From positions 1-64,000 of the forward strand of contig NZ_FXZB01000014.1 of assembly GCF_900169065.1 (NCBI RefSeq): 64,000 nucleotides of DNA, read 5' to 3'. Of this stretch, positions 25,900-33,952 are shown piece by piece. The DNA is from Brevibacterium aurantiacum. Its GTDB lineage: Bacteria > Actinomycetota > Actinomycetes > Actinomycetales > Brevibacteriaceae. The notes below the pieces were generated by a model. That model saw nothing but the letters and a program-made list of their open reading frames with translations. It had not been told where the DNA came from and did not search any database. The stretch's first letter is position 1. The number at the start of each line of letters is the position of its first letter. The position numbers and the translations under genes are program-made.

Positions 25900-28800
25900 T
25901 ATCAGGTCAGGCCTCTACTACGACTCCGTCGCTCTCATGCAGGTTTCTGCGCAGGTCAAAGCCACCGAAGGCGTAGACACCGCGCTCATCGGCATGGGCA
26001 CCGAGCTCAATGTCGGTCTCATGCGCGAGGCCGGTTTCGACATTCCCGATTCTGCCGCACCCAATGACCTGATCATCGCAATCAGCGCCAGCGACGATGC
26101 TGCGCTCACGTCAGGCCTCGCCGCCGTCGACGAGGCCTTTACCCGCATTGCCGAAACCGCCACACGCTCACTGGGGGCAACCGGAGCGGAGCAGCCCCCG
26201 CTGACTGTCGAGTCAGCGGTCGAGCGCACCGGCTCCAACCTGGTCGTGGTCTCCGTTCCCGGCGACTACGCAGGCATCGAAACCATTGCTGCTCTGGATT
26301 CGGGGAACTCGGTGCTGCTCTTCAGCGACAACGTCGATGTCGACACAGAGGTCGCCCTCAAACGCAGGGCCACCGAAGCGGACCTCATCGTCATGGGCCC
26401 CGACTGTGGGACGGCCATCGTCGCCGGGGCCGGGCTCGGTTTCGCCAACGAGATAAAGCCGGGCCGGATCGGCATCGTCGCCGCTTCGGGCACTGGTGCG
26501 CAGCAGGTCTCGACCCTGCTCGATGCTGCAGGGGCGGGTATCTCCCAGTTGATTGGCACTGGCGGACGCGATCTGACACACGATGTCGGTGGACTCAGCG
26601 CCAAACAGGCACTCAGGGCTCTTGCTGGCGATGAAGACACCGATCATGTCGTCGTCGTGTCGAAACCCGCCGACGCCGCGGTGGTCGCAGAAATAGAAGT
26701 ACTGGCAGCTGATCTGGGCATCGGTGTCAGTTGGGCCGTGCTCGGCCCCGACAGCACCGATCTGACAGCAAGCGTCGAAGCTGCTCTGGACAGCTGCGGC
26801 TTCGACGTTCCCACATGGCCGACGTGGGGAACGACCGGCACCACGGAAGACCTGAAGCAGGGACCTCTTGTGGGGCTCTTCTGCGGTGGCACCATGGCCG
26901 ATGAAGCCATGCTCATCGCGGCAGAGACTCTGGGCCCGATCACCTCGAACATCCCCATCGGCGGGGCAGACAAGATCTCTGGTCCCGAACTGCCTATGTC
27001 CGCACACACGGTCATCGATTTCGGTGATGATGGAATGACTCAGGGACGTGCCCACCCGATGATCGACCCCAGCCTGCGCCTTGAGGCCATCGCCGAGGCG
27101 GGTGGCAGCGCCGGAGTTCTCCTCCTCGATCTGGTCCTCGGTCATGGAGCCCATGCGGCTCCAGCGGAAGGTCTCGCCGAAGCCATCTCCGCAGCTCGCT
27201 CGACTGCAACGCAGGCTGGTCGGGAGTTGCCCGTCATCGTCAGTCTCATCGGCACACAGGCTGATCCGCAGGACTTCTCTGCCACGGTGGCCTCGCTCGT
27301 CGAGGCCGGCGCCGAAGTCTACGTCTCCAACGCTCAGGCGACTCGACGCGCGGTCTCCTTCATCGCCCCGCTCAACCAGCCACAGCGCGACAGCACTTCC
27401 GGAGATGACGCACAGTCGGGGCTGAACAACTCGGGGACAGAAGGACTCCCCGCCCGGCCGGGACCTTCCTCCCACGAGGCAGCGGCTCAAACGGACGTTG
27501 CAGCGAACTCTGCGTCAGCGACGAACTCTGCCTCGGCGACGAAACTGCGCGGGCTGCTCTCAGCCGAACCGAAAGTCGTCAGTGTAGGTCTGTCACTCTT
27601 CGCCGACGCGCTGCGTGCACAGGCCATTCCTGTCGTCGAAGTACCGTGGCAACCGCCCTTGGGTGACACGAACAGACTGTTCTCCGTGATGAGCGACCCT
27701 CGTCGCCTGGCAGCCAACGCCCAAGCATTGGAGGCCATGCTCAATGCCGGCGCCCAGCTCGTCGGCTTGCGACCGGCCCGTGAGTGCCTGGGCCTTGCCG
27801 ACAACGAGTTCCTGCATTCGGGGCCACCCCTCGAGTTTGAACGTGCCTCGGGTCCTATGCGGGGAGCGTTGGCCGGTGCTGTGGTCTTCGAAGGACTGAC
27901 CGACACGCTCGAAGATGCTGAAGCCGGGCTCGCCGACGGGCGCTTCCGCATGGCACCATGCCATTCGAAGGATGCTGTCGGGCCCATGGCCGGAGTGATC
28001 AGCCCGTCGATGTGGATGTTCGAACTCGTCGACCCCGTGTACGGCAACCGTGCCTACTGCTCCCTCAACGAGGGGTTGGGCAAGGTGCTGCGGTACGGCG
28101 CGAACAACGACGAGGTGCTTGACCGCCTCCGTTGGATGCGCGACATCTTGGGCCCCGTGCTCGCACAGGCGGTCGCCGCACACGGACCCATCGACACGAA
28201 ATACTACGTCTCGCAGATGTTGGCATCCGGCGATGAGGGGCATAACCGCAACCGCACTGCGACGCTGCTGTTCCTCCGAGATCTGATGCCGGATCTGCTG
28301 GCTCTGGATTTCGCCTCCGCTGACCTCGCTGAGGTATGTCGATTCCTGGGCGCCAATGACTACTTCGCACTCAACTTGGTGATGCCGACCTGCAAACTGG
28401 CCATGGCAGCGGCGAAAGGTATTCCCGGTTCCTCACTGGTCGTGACCATGGCCCGCAACGGCACCGATTTCGGCATCCAACTCTCAGGCACCGGCGACGA
28501 ATGGTTCACCGGACCGGCCCAGGTCGCTGAGGGACTGTACCTGGGTGACTACGGTCCAGAAGACGCCAATCCCGATATCGGAGACTCTGCAATCACCGAG
28601 ACCGCCGGTATCGGAGGACTGGCCATGGCCGCGGCTCCGGCAGTGGTGCGCCTCGTCGGCGGCGATGTGGCCTTCGCTGTGGAGACGACACGGAGAATGT
28701 ACGAGATCACCGCTGGTGAGCACCCGATCCATCAGATTCCGATCCTGGAATTCCGCGGTGTGCCCAGCGGAATCGACCTGGTCAAGGTGCTGCGGACGAC

Positions 28801-28924
28801 CGTGCTTCCGCAGATCAATACGGGCATGGCCGGTCGCATAGCCGGTGTCGGCCAGGTAGGCGCCGGACTGGTCAACCCTCCGATGGACTGCTTCACCAAT
28901 GGACTCGAGTCGCTGGGACAGTAG
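25883..28924 (+). CDS. FdrA-YlbE (AllF-AllG) fusion, oxamate/ureido-acid carbamoyltransferase
   Basis: A 1,013-residue fusion. Residues 1 to about 490 match FdrA: repeated acyl-CoA-synthetase-like Rossmann domains with LIVMGPDCGTAIV, GIVAASGTGAQQVSTLL and SNIPIGGADKISGPELPM. A low-complexity Ser/Ala/Asn linker occupies about 495-555. Residues about 556-1013 match YlbE/DUF1116 (GLRPARECLGLADNEF, RMAPCHSKDAVGPMAGVISPSMWMFEL, SSLVVTMARNGTDFGIQLSG, AGLVNPPMDCF). In E. coli these are separate proteins of about 555 and 420 residues. A good GGAAGGAAC ribosome-binding site lies before ATG 25883. Expected reaction: oxalurate (or a related ureido acid) plus phosphate to the amide plus carbamoyl phosphate. 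Confidence 0.88.
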   Translation: MPTTLDIRSGLYYDSVALMQVSAQVKATEGVDTALIGMGTELNVGLMREAGFDIPDSAAPNDLIIAISASDDAALTSGLAAVDEAFTRIAETATRSLGATGAEQPPLTVESAVERTGSNLVVVSVPGDYAGIETIAALDSGNSVLLFSDNVDVDTEVALKRRATEADLIVMGPDCGTAIVAGAGLGFANEIKPGRIGIVAASGTGAQQVSTLLDAAGAGISQLIGTGGRDLTHDVGGLSAKQALRALAGDEDTDHVVVVSKPADAAVVAEIEVLAADLGIGVSWAVLGPDSTDLTASVEAALDSCGFDVPTWPTWGTTGTTEDLKQGPLVGLFCGGTMADEAMLIAAETLGPITSNIPIGGADKISGPELPMSAHTVIDFGDDGMTQGRAHPMIDPSLRLEAIAEAGGSAGVLLLDLVLGHGAHAAPAEGLAEAISAARSTATQAGRELPVIVSLIGTQADPQDFSATVASLVEAGAEVYVSNAQATRRAVSFIAPLNQPQRDSTSGDDAQSGLNNSGTEGLPARPGPSSHEAAAQTDVAANSASATNSASATKLRGLLSAEPKVVSVGLSLFADALRAQAIPVVEVPWQPPLGDTNRLFSVMSDPRRLAANAQALEAMLNAGAQLVGLRPARECLGLADNEFLHSGPPLEFERASGPMRGALAGAVVFEGLTDTLEDAEAGLADGRFRMAPCHSKDAVGPMAGVISPSMWMFELVDPVYGNRAYCSLNEGLGKVLRYGANNDEVLDRLRWMRDILGPVLAQAVAAHGPIDTKYYVSQMLASGDEGHNRNRTATLLFLRDLMPDLLALDFASADLAEVCRFLGANDYFALNLVMPTCKLAMAAAKGIPGSSLVVTMARNGTDFGIQLSGTGDEWFTGPAQVAEGLYLGDYGPEDANPDIGDSAITETAGIGGLAMAAAPAVVRLVGGDVAFAVETTRRMYEITAGEHPIHQIPILEFRGVPSGIDLVKVLRTTVLPQINTGMAGRIAGVGQVGAGLVNPPMDCFTNGLESLGQ

Positions 28925-28942
28925 CTCCCTCGGCTTCGGCAG

Positions 28943-28972
28943 CCGGACCCAGCAAGTATTCACTGGGTCCGG
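28943..28972. terminator. Hairpin between convergent operons
   Basis: A perfect 10-bp inverted repeat, CCGGACCCAG with CTGGGTCCGG, and a 10-base loop. It lies between the stop codon of the FdrA-YlbE fusion and the end of xdhC, and could terminate transcription from both sides. No T-tract follows on either strand. Confidence 0.65.
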
Positions 28973-28975
28973 CGT

Positions 28976-30190
28976 CTAAGAGTGAATGGGTCCGGTTGTA
29001 TTCCGCAGTGAACGACCGCTCCCCCGGGCGAACTCAAGCAGCACCTCGGCGAAGATGGACACTGCAGTGGCCTCCGGTGAACGCGCCCCGAGATCGAGGC
29101 CGATGGGACCATGGATCCGGTCGATCTCTGCTGTGCTCGCGCCCGCCTGTGCCATGGCCTCGACGCGCAGTGTGTGGGTGCGGCGACTTCCCAGTGCACC
29201 GATGTATCCGGCCTTGGACCTTGCCGCTTCGAGGAGCACCGGAACGTCGAACTTCAGATCGTGGGTGAGCACTGCGATGACCGTGGAACTATCGATTCGC
29301 CCCGCCCGAACCTCATCGTCCAGGTATCGATGTGGCCAGGAGACGATGACTTCGTGGGCATCCGGGAACCTCTCCGGCGTAGCAAAGATCGGACGCGCAT
29401 CGCAGACCGTCACCTGGTAGCCGAGGAATTTCCCGAGCTGAGACAAGGCCGCCGCGTAGTCGATCGCTCCAAAGATGATGAGACGGGAGGGTGGCACCGA
29501 GGTGGTGACAAAGATCCGCGTTCCAGCGCCGAGGCGCTTTCCAGTTGAGTCGTATTCGCGCACTCCCGTCCGACCCTGGGCGATCATCGCCCCAGCATCG
29601 GTGGTGACATGCTCATCGAGTCGCGGGTGCCCGAGAGTTCCACTCGTGCGCCACTCCGCTTCAGTCCCACCCGTCGCACTGCGTCGGCCAGCAGCCGCGG
29701 GCACACCAGCTGCACTTCCTGCGGGTTCGATGAACAATATGCGCCCAGTGGGGTCATCAGTGTCGCCGAGGTCCCCCGCTGAAGTCTCACGGATCACCGG
29801 CAGCTCCAGGGCGAGCGCAGCCGGTCGAGATTCCTCAAGCGCACGCAGATATCCAGCCAGCGGCACCGTCGTCGTCTCATCCACGATGGGAATCACCAGC
29901 GCCTCGATCTGCCCGCCGCAGGCAAGGCCCACGGCGTATGCCTCATCGTCGCTGGTGCCGTAGTGCGCCAGCCTGGCCTGACCTGTGGCCAGGACCTCAA
30001 GAGCGAGTTCATGGACGGCAGATTCGACACATCCACCGGACAGGCTGCCAACAGTCTGACCGTCGGAGGCCACAGCCATCATCGCCCCGGCCGGACGAGG
30101 TGCCGACGACCAGGTTTCGACGACGACGGCCACTGAGAACCGGCGGCCCGACTGCAGCCAATCCAACAGTGTCTGTTCCAACTCAGCCAT
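28976..30190 (-). CDS. xdhC: XdhC/CoxI family molybdenum hydroxylase maturation protein
   Basis: A 404-residue XdhC-type protein. The N-terminal XdhC/CoxI domain (about 10-95) carries VVVETWSSAPRPAGAMMAVAS and GSLSGGCVESAVHELAL. The C-terminal Rossmann domain (about 235-390) carries RLIIFGAIDYAAALSQLGKF and YIGALGSRRTHTLRVEAM. A roughly 70-residue Gly/Ala-rich insert separates them. XdhC proteins bind molybdenum cofactor and promote its sulfuration and insertion into xanthine-dehydrogenase-type enzymes. As the last gene of the hyu operon it probably matures the hydroxylase encoded at 17.5-21.5 kb. It overlaps the VWA gene by 8 bp. Confidence 0.9.
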   Translation of the reverse strand: MAELEQTLLDWLQSGRRFSVAVVVETWSSAPRPAGAMMAVASDGQTVGSLSGGCVESAVHELALEVLATGQARLAHYGTSDDEAYAVGLACGGQIEALVIPIVDETTTVPLAGYLRALEESRPAALALELPVIRETSAGDLGDTDDPTGRILFIEPAGSAAGVPAAAGRRSATGGTEAEWRTSGTLGHPRLDEHVTTDAGAMIAQGRTGVREYDSTGKRLGAGTRIFVTTSVPPSRLIIFGAIDYAAALSQLGKFLGYQVTVCDARPIFATPERFPDAHEVIVSWPHRYLDDEVRAGRIDSSTVIAVLTHDLKFDVPVLLEAARSKAGYIGALGSRRTHTLRVEAMAQAGASTAEIDRIHGPIGLDLGARSPEATAVSIFAEVLLEFARGSGRSLRNTTGPIHS

Positions 30191-31373
30191 TGGTCATCGT
30201 CTCTTTCGCTCCGTATTCGTTGAAGTTCGCCGTTTCCCGATGTCGACTCGCTGCATCCCGGTTCGCCCTCGTCGTATCCCGTCCCAGGCTGGACGCAATA
30301 TTCTGGGCCACTGCCTGCCACCCATCAACGGTGGTCGCGGGAAGCATCACCTGCGCAAATTCCTCAGCGATCCGCATGCCGCGCACCTCCGGGGTGAAGC
30401 CGGCACGACCTGCACGAGGATTCACCCAGATGAATCGGTAGCTCAGCCTGCCCAGCCGTGCGCACGCGGTGCGCAGTTCGGTGCAGTCCCCCTGTTCCCA
30501 GCCATCACTGATGAGGACGAGCACAGATCCGCGGATCGCCTCTCGATGTCCCCCGTTGAGCAGGCTGAGCAGTCCTTCGCCGAGGCGGGTGCCGCCTGCA
30601 AGATCCGGAATCGTCGCCTGCGCCGCCCGCAGTTCACGTTCAGCCAACGGTGCAGAGAAGTGCTGGTCGACTCGGGTCAGTCTCGTTCCCACGGTGAAGC
30701 TTCGTGCCTTGAGTCTTGGCGTGGCCCGAGCCAGGAATCGGATGAGTGCGGGCAGCCATTGCTTCATTGAGGCGGAGACGTCGACGATGATTGTGACGTC
30801 TCGATCGCGTTCCCGGCGGGTTGATCGCGGCAGACTAGAGAGTTCTTCTTGTCGGATCAGGGTCTTCAGTATCTGGTTCGCATCGATTCTCCCGATACTG
30901 CTCCGCCTCGTTGTGTACGCACTGCGACGTGGGGTTCGAAAGGACAGGCCGTCGATCAGACGCACTGCCTCCGCCGCATGTTCGCCGTTCCCAAGGTCAG
31001 TGGTGCGCAGGAGCTCGATCCGGCTGGCAGCCGCTTGGAGTGCCATAGTCTGATCGTCGACCTGGCCCCATTCATCAGAGGCACTCGACTCGTCACTGAG
31101 CTCCGGTGTCGGAACGCTCACCTCGTGAGGAGTCTGAGCCAGTCGTCGCCCGGTGAGACCGAAGTGCTGGTTGAAGAGGGCGTCGTGGATCGGAATATGT
31201 TTCTGCTCGGTGCAGATCAATGACCGTGAGGCAGCACGAACCTGAGTTGGGTCCAGCGGATCGATGAGGGCAAGTGCGCTGGTCAGAGTCCGAATCCTGT
31301 CTGCACCGGCAGGCAGTCCATACCGGCGCAGGCATGAGCCGAAGTGCATCAGCTCGGTGGGCAGGTCGCTCAT
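30183..31373 (-). CDS. coxE: VWA-domain protein (CoxE-like)
   Basis: A 396-residue protein with a C-terminal von Willebrand A domain. The MIDAS motif is DVSASMKQW in TIIVDVSASMKQWLPALIRF, followed by GGTRLGEGLL and LISDGWEQGD. The N-terminal half is helical (HFGSCLRRYGLPAGADRI...). This is the CoxE family, which works with a CoxD/MoxR AAA ATPase to mature aerobic CO dehydrogenase-type active sites. The partner ATPase gene is immediately upstream with an ATGA overlap. Confidence 0.9.
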   Translation of the reverse strand: MSDLPTELMHFGSCLRRYGLPAGADRIRTLTSALALIDPLDPTQVRAASRSLICTEQKHIPIHDALFNQHFGLTGRRLAQTPHEVSVPTPELSDESSASDEWGQVDDQTMALQAAASRIELLRTTDLGNGEHAAEAVRLIDGLSFRTPRRSAYTTRRSSIGRIDANQILKTLIRQEELSSLPRSTRRERDRDVTIIVDVSASMKQWLPALIRFLARATPRLKARSFTVGTRLTRVDQHFSAPLAERELRAAQATIPDLAGGTRLGEGLLSLLNGGHREAIRGSVLVLISDGWEQGDCTELRTACARLGRLSYRFIWVNPRAGRAGFTPEVRGMRIAEEFAQVMLPATTVDGWQAVAQNIASSLGRDTTRANRDAASRHRETANFNEYGAKETMTNG

Positions 31374-32284
31374 ATCTGGTCGACCAGACTGTTCGGATTC
31401 AGACAGGTGAGGTCATCGGCGTCTTTCAGGACTGCGGAAATCGTCGACCTCACGGCCGCCTCGTCGAGCTCACTGATTCCCAGCGCATCGAGGGCCCGGA
31501 TCCAGTCGATGGTCTCCGAAGTTCCCGGAGGTTTGACCAAGGTCTGCGCCCGCAGACGATTTGCGGCGCGCACCACGGCGGCCCGCAGTGCTTGGGAGGA
31601 GTCTGGGACATGGTGGGCAAGTATTCTCTCCTCCGTCTGGGCATCGGGTTGTGAGAACCAGTGGTAGACGCAGCGGCGTTTGAGCGCGTCGTGAAGTTCA
31701 CGTGTGCGGTTGGAGGTGAGGATCACCAAGGGCGGGGTCGGCGTGTGAATGGTGCCCAGCTCGGGAACGGTCACAGACCAATCCGAGAGGACTTCGAGCA
31801 GGAGTGCATCGAATTCGTCGCCGGCACGGTCGATCTCATCAATCAGCAGCACAGGGCGCCGAGGTTGAGCAGCGATCCCGTCGTTCCGTGAACTTTCGAT
31901 CGCCTGGAGAATAGGTCGACTGAGTAGGAATGGCAGGCTGTGGAGTTCATCGTCGAGGCGGGTTGCATCGAGTCGTTCGGCCGATGCTTTCGCCGCTGCT
32001 TCGATGGTACGGACGTGGAGAATCTGTTTGGCGAAGTCCCAGTCATAGAGCGCATGGGTCGAGTCGAGTCCCTCGTGGCACTGCAGACGAATCAGTTCGG
32101 TGCCATGGACTTCGGCCAGAGCCTTGGCCAGGCTGGTCTTGCCCACGCCGGGCGCACCTTCACACAGGAGGGGCTTATCGAGTGCGCCCGCGAGGAAACT
32201 GGCTGTGGCGAGGGATTCGTCGGCCATGTACCCCGCATCTCCCAGGGCATTCGCCAGATCAAGAGCGCCGGTGAAGTCAGGCAT
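31370..32284 (-). CDS. coxD: MoxR-family AAA ATPase (CoxD-like)
   Basis: A 304-residue AAA+ ATPase. Walker A is EGAPGVGKTSLAKALAE, Walker B is PVLLIDEIDRAGDEFDALLLEVL, sensor-1 is PLVILTSNRTRELHDALKRR, and a C-terminal lid follows. The ATG at 32284 is preferred over a GTG at 32290; it overlaps the mocA-like gene by 8 bp. With the adjacent CoxE-like VWA protein it forms the chaperone pair needed for active-site assembly of Mo-hydroxylases. It is encoded about 10 kb from the enzyme's structural genes but within the same catabolic locus. Confidence 0.92.
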   Translation of the reverse strand: MPDFTGALDLANALGDAGYMADESLATASFLAGALDKPLLCEGAPGVGKTSLAKALAEVHGTELIRLQCHEGLDSTHALYDWDFAKQILHVRTIEAAAKASAERLDATRLDDELHSLPFLLSRPILQAIESSRNDGIAAQPRRPVLLIDEIDRAGDEFDALLLEVLSDWSVTVPELGTIHTPTPPLVILTSNRTRELHDALKRRCVYHWFSQPDAQTEERILAHHVPDSSQALRAAVVRAANRLRAQTLVKPPGTSETIDWIRALDALGISELDEAAVRSTISAVLKDADDLTCLNPNSLVDQI

Positions 32285-32957
32285 GATCACTCATTCCGGT
32301 CGTGGGCACAATCAGCCCGTGGGCTTGCGCTTCAGCCGCAGTATCGACATCACTGTTTCCAGAGACGCCCAGTGGCAGCAGATCCCCGCATTCGATCCCG
32401 AGTACCTGGCTCGACAGCTCCCTGAACAGGTCTTTCGCCCCTGTCTCGTCGTGACAGGCCGCGATCGCTCGCGGGATCAGTTCCCTGCCGATTATCACTG
32501 GGTGCCCGGGTGTTGCGTTCCAGGTGCAGCGGGCCAAAACCTCGGTACCGGAGTGCTCAAGCAGGCGGCGGTAGGCCTCGGCTGGAGTGTCTGGCAGGTC
32601 GACCAGGGTGACGATCGCCGCTTCGGTATCGGCGGCGACCGCCCGCAGGCCCACCTGCAGTGATGACCCCATGCCTGTTGCAAAGTCAGGATTCTCGACC
32701 ACTCGGGCGCTCTCTGGAATCAGCGGCCTGGCTCGGTCGGCAGAAGCCCCGAGGACCACGATGATCTCAACCGGATCCTCCGATCCCCGCGCTGCAGCCT
32801 TAGTCGTCTGTGTGGCTTGAGCCATCGTCAGCACATGGTGTTCGAGCAGTGATGTTCCCATAGGCAGTCGCAGCAGTGCCTTGGGCGCGCCCATTCGACT
32901 GCCGCATCCTGCCGCCAACACGATCATGCTGACCTTGCGCTTCATTGCCTTCACCAT
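32277..32957 (-). CDS. mocA: MocA-like molybdenum cofactor nucleotidyltransferase
   Basis: A 226-residue NTP-transferase. The signature loop is MIVLAAGCGSRMGAPKALLRL, followed by GSSLQVGLRAV, VTLVDLPDTPAEAYRRLL and PGHPVIIGRELIP. MocA-type enzymes add CMP to molybdopterin to give the MCD cofactor used by xanthine-oxidase-family hydroxylases. This fits the CoxD, CoxE and XdhC partners that follow. The frame begins at 32957; an alternative ATG is four codons in. It lies 11 bp after the carbamate kinase stop. Confidence 0.88.
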   Translation of the reverse strand: MVKAMKRKVSMIVLAAGCGSRMGAPKALLRLPMGTSLLEHHVLTMAQATQTTKAAARGSEDPVEIIVVLGASADRARPLIPESARVVENPDFATGMGSSLQVGLRAVAADTEAAIVTLVDLPDTPAEAYRRLLEHSGTEVLARCTWNATPGHPVIIGRELIPRAIAACHDETGAKDLFRELSSQVLGIECGDLLPLGVSGNSDVDTAAEAQAHGLIVPTTGMSDHA

Positions 32958-32968
32958 GGATATCGATT

Positions 32969-33952
32969 CTAGGCGTGATCCGTCCGAGCCGGATCTCGAT
33001 CAGCCCTGGTCAGCACACTGTCACCAGGTGTGACTACAGTTCCCGACTTACCTGATACTGCCGCGGGAAGATTGTCGAGAGCAGCGATGACGCCCATCGG
33101 TCCACCATTGTCGACATAGTTGAGAACAGCATCGACTTTTGGTCCCATCGAGCCTGAGGCGAAGGTGCCCGTATCTGTGAGCGCCCGCAGCTCCGTGTTC
33201 GTGACATTCGTAATGTCACGAGCCGCAGGCGTGCCAAATCCCGCGACAGCGCAGGGCACATCGGTGGCGATGATGAGACGATCGGCTTTCACCGACAGCG
33301 CCAGCTGCGCCGCGCTGAGGTCCTTGTCGATGACCGCGGAGACTCCGTTGAACCCCTGGCCATCGGCAATGACGGGGATTCCTCCGCCCCCTGCCGCGAT
33401 GACAACCGACCCAGAATCCGCCAAGAACTCGATCGTAGGAGTTTCGAGGATCCGCACCGGGCGAGGCGATGCCACAACCCGACGCCACCCACGAGCACCG
33501 AAGTCCTTCCACGTCTGTCCCAGTTCTTCCATGGAGGCCGCGTAGTCCCTCGGCTGATAGGAGCCGATCGGTTTGACCGGATCTGTGAAGGCAGGATCGT
33601 CTGGGTCGACGACGGTACGGGTGACCAGCGCAACAACGCTCTTGGAAATACCTCGAGAGTTGAGCTCCTTCTCGATTCTGCTCACAATCGTGAAGCCGAT
33701 GGTGCCTTGGGTCTGCGCCCCGCACCAGTCGAGACTGACCGGGGGCAGCTCCGAAACGGCGAGCTCATTCTTACGCATGATGTTGCCCACCTGCGGCCCA
33801 TTCCCATGGGCGACAACGAGTTCGTGTCCCGCTTCGATGAGATCGGCGAGATGGACGGCCGCCCGCCCGATGGCACGCCGCTGATTCTCCGGCGACGCGT
33901 CACCATCGGCGGAAGTCATCGCGTTGCCACCGAGGGCGACGAGGACTCTCAC
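32969..33952 (-). CDS. arcC: Carbamate kinase (catabolic, AllK/YbcF-like context)
   Basis: A 327-residue carbamate kinase that transfers phosphate from carbamoyl phosphate to ADP. Conserved blocks are VLVALGGNAM, VVAHGNGPQVGNIMRKNE, SGSVVIAAGGGGIPVI, VIDKDLSAAQLALSVKADRLIIATDV and TGTFASGSMGPKVDAVLNYV. It overlaps hyuB by ATGA and precedes mocA. No arginine deiminase or ornithine carbamoyltransferase gene is nearby, so the substrate should come from the carbamoyltransferase encoded at 24.9-28.9 kb, as for the E. coli allantoin-linked kinase. Confidence 0.94.
   Translation of the reverse strand: MRVLVALGGNAMTSADGDASPENQRRAIGRAAVHLADLIEAGHELVVAHGNGPQVGNIMRKNELAVSELPPVSLDWCGAQTQGTIGFTIVSRIEKELNSRGISKSVVALVTRTVVDPDDPAFTDPVKPIGSYQPRDYAASMEELGQTWKDFGARGWRRVVASPRPVRILETPTIEFLADSGSVVIAAGGGGIPVIADGQGFNGVSAVIDKDLSAAQLALSVKADRLIIATDVPCAVAGFGTPAARDITNVTNTELRALTDTGTFASGSMGPKVDAVLNYVDNGGPMGVIAALDNLPAAVSGKSGTVVTPGDSVLTRADRDPARTDHA

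Noticed and set aside
26213..27490. 425-residue minus-strand frame opposite the FdrA-YlbE fusion
   Set aside because: Antisense shadow with no recognisable domain; the plus-strand frame is conserved throughout.
32969..33952. Carbamate kinase as part of an arginine deiminase pathway
   Set aside because: No arcA or arcB in the window; the gene overlaps hyuB and lies near the AllF-AllG fusion, so a ureide pathway fits better.
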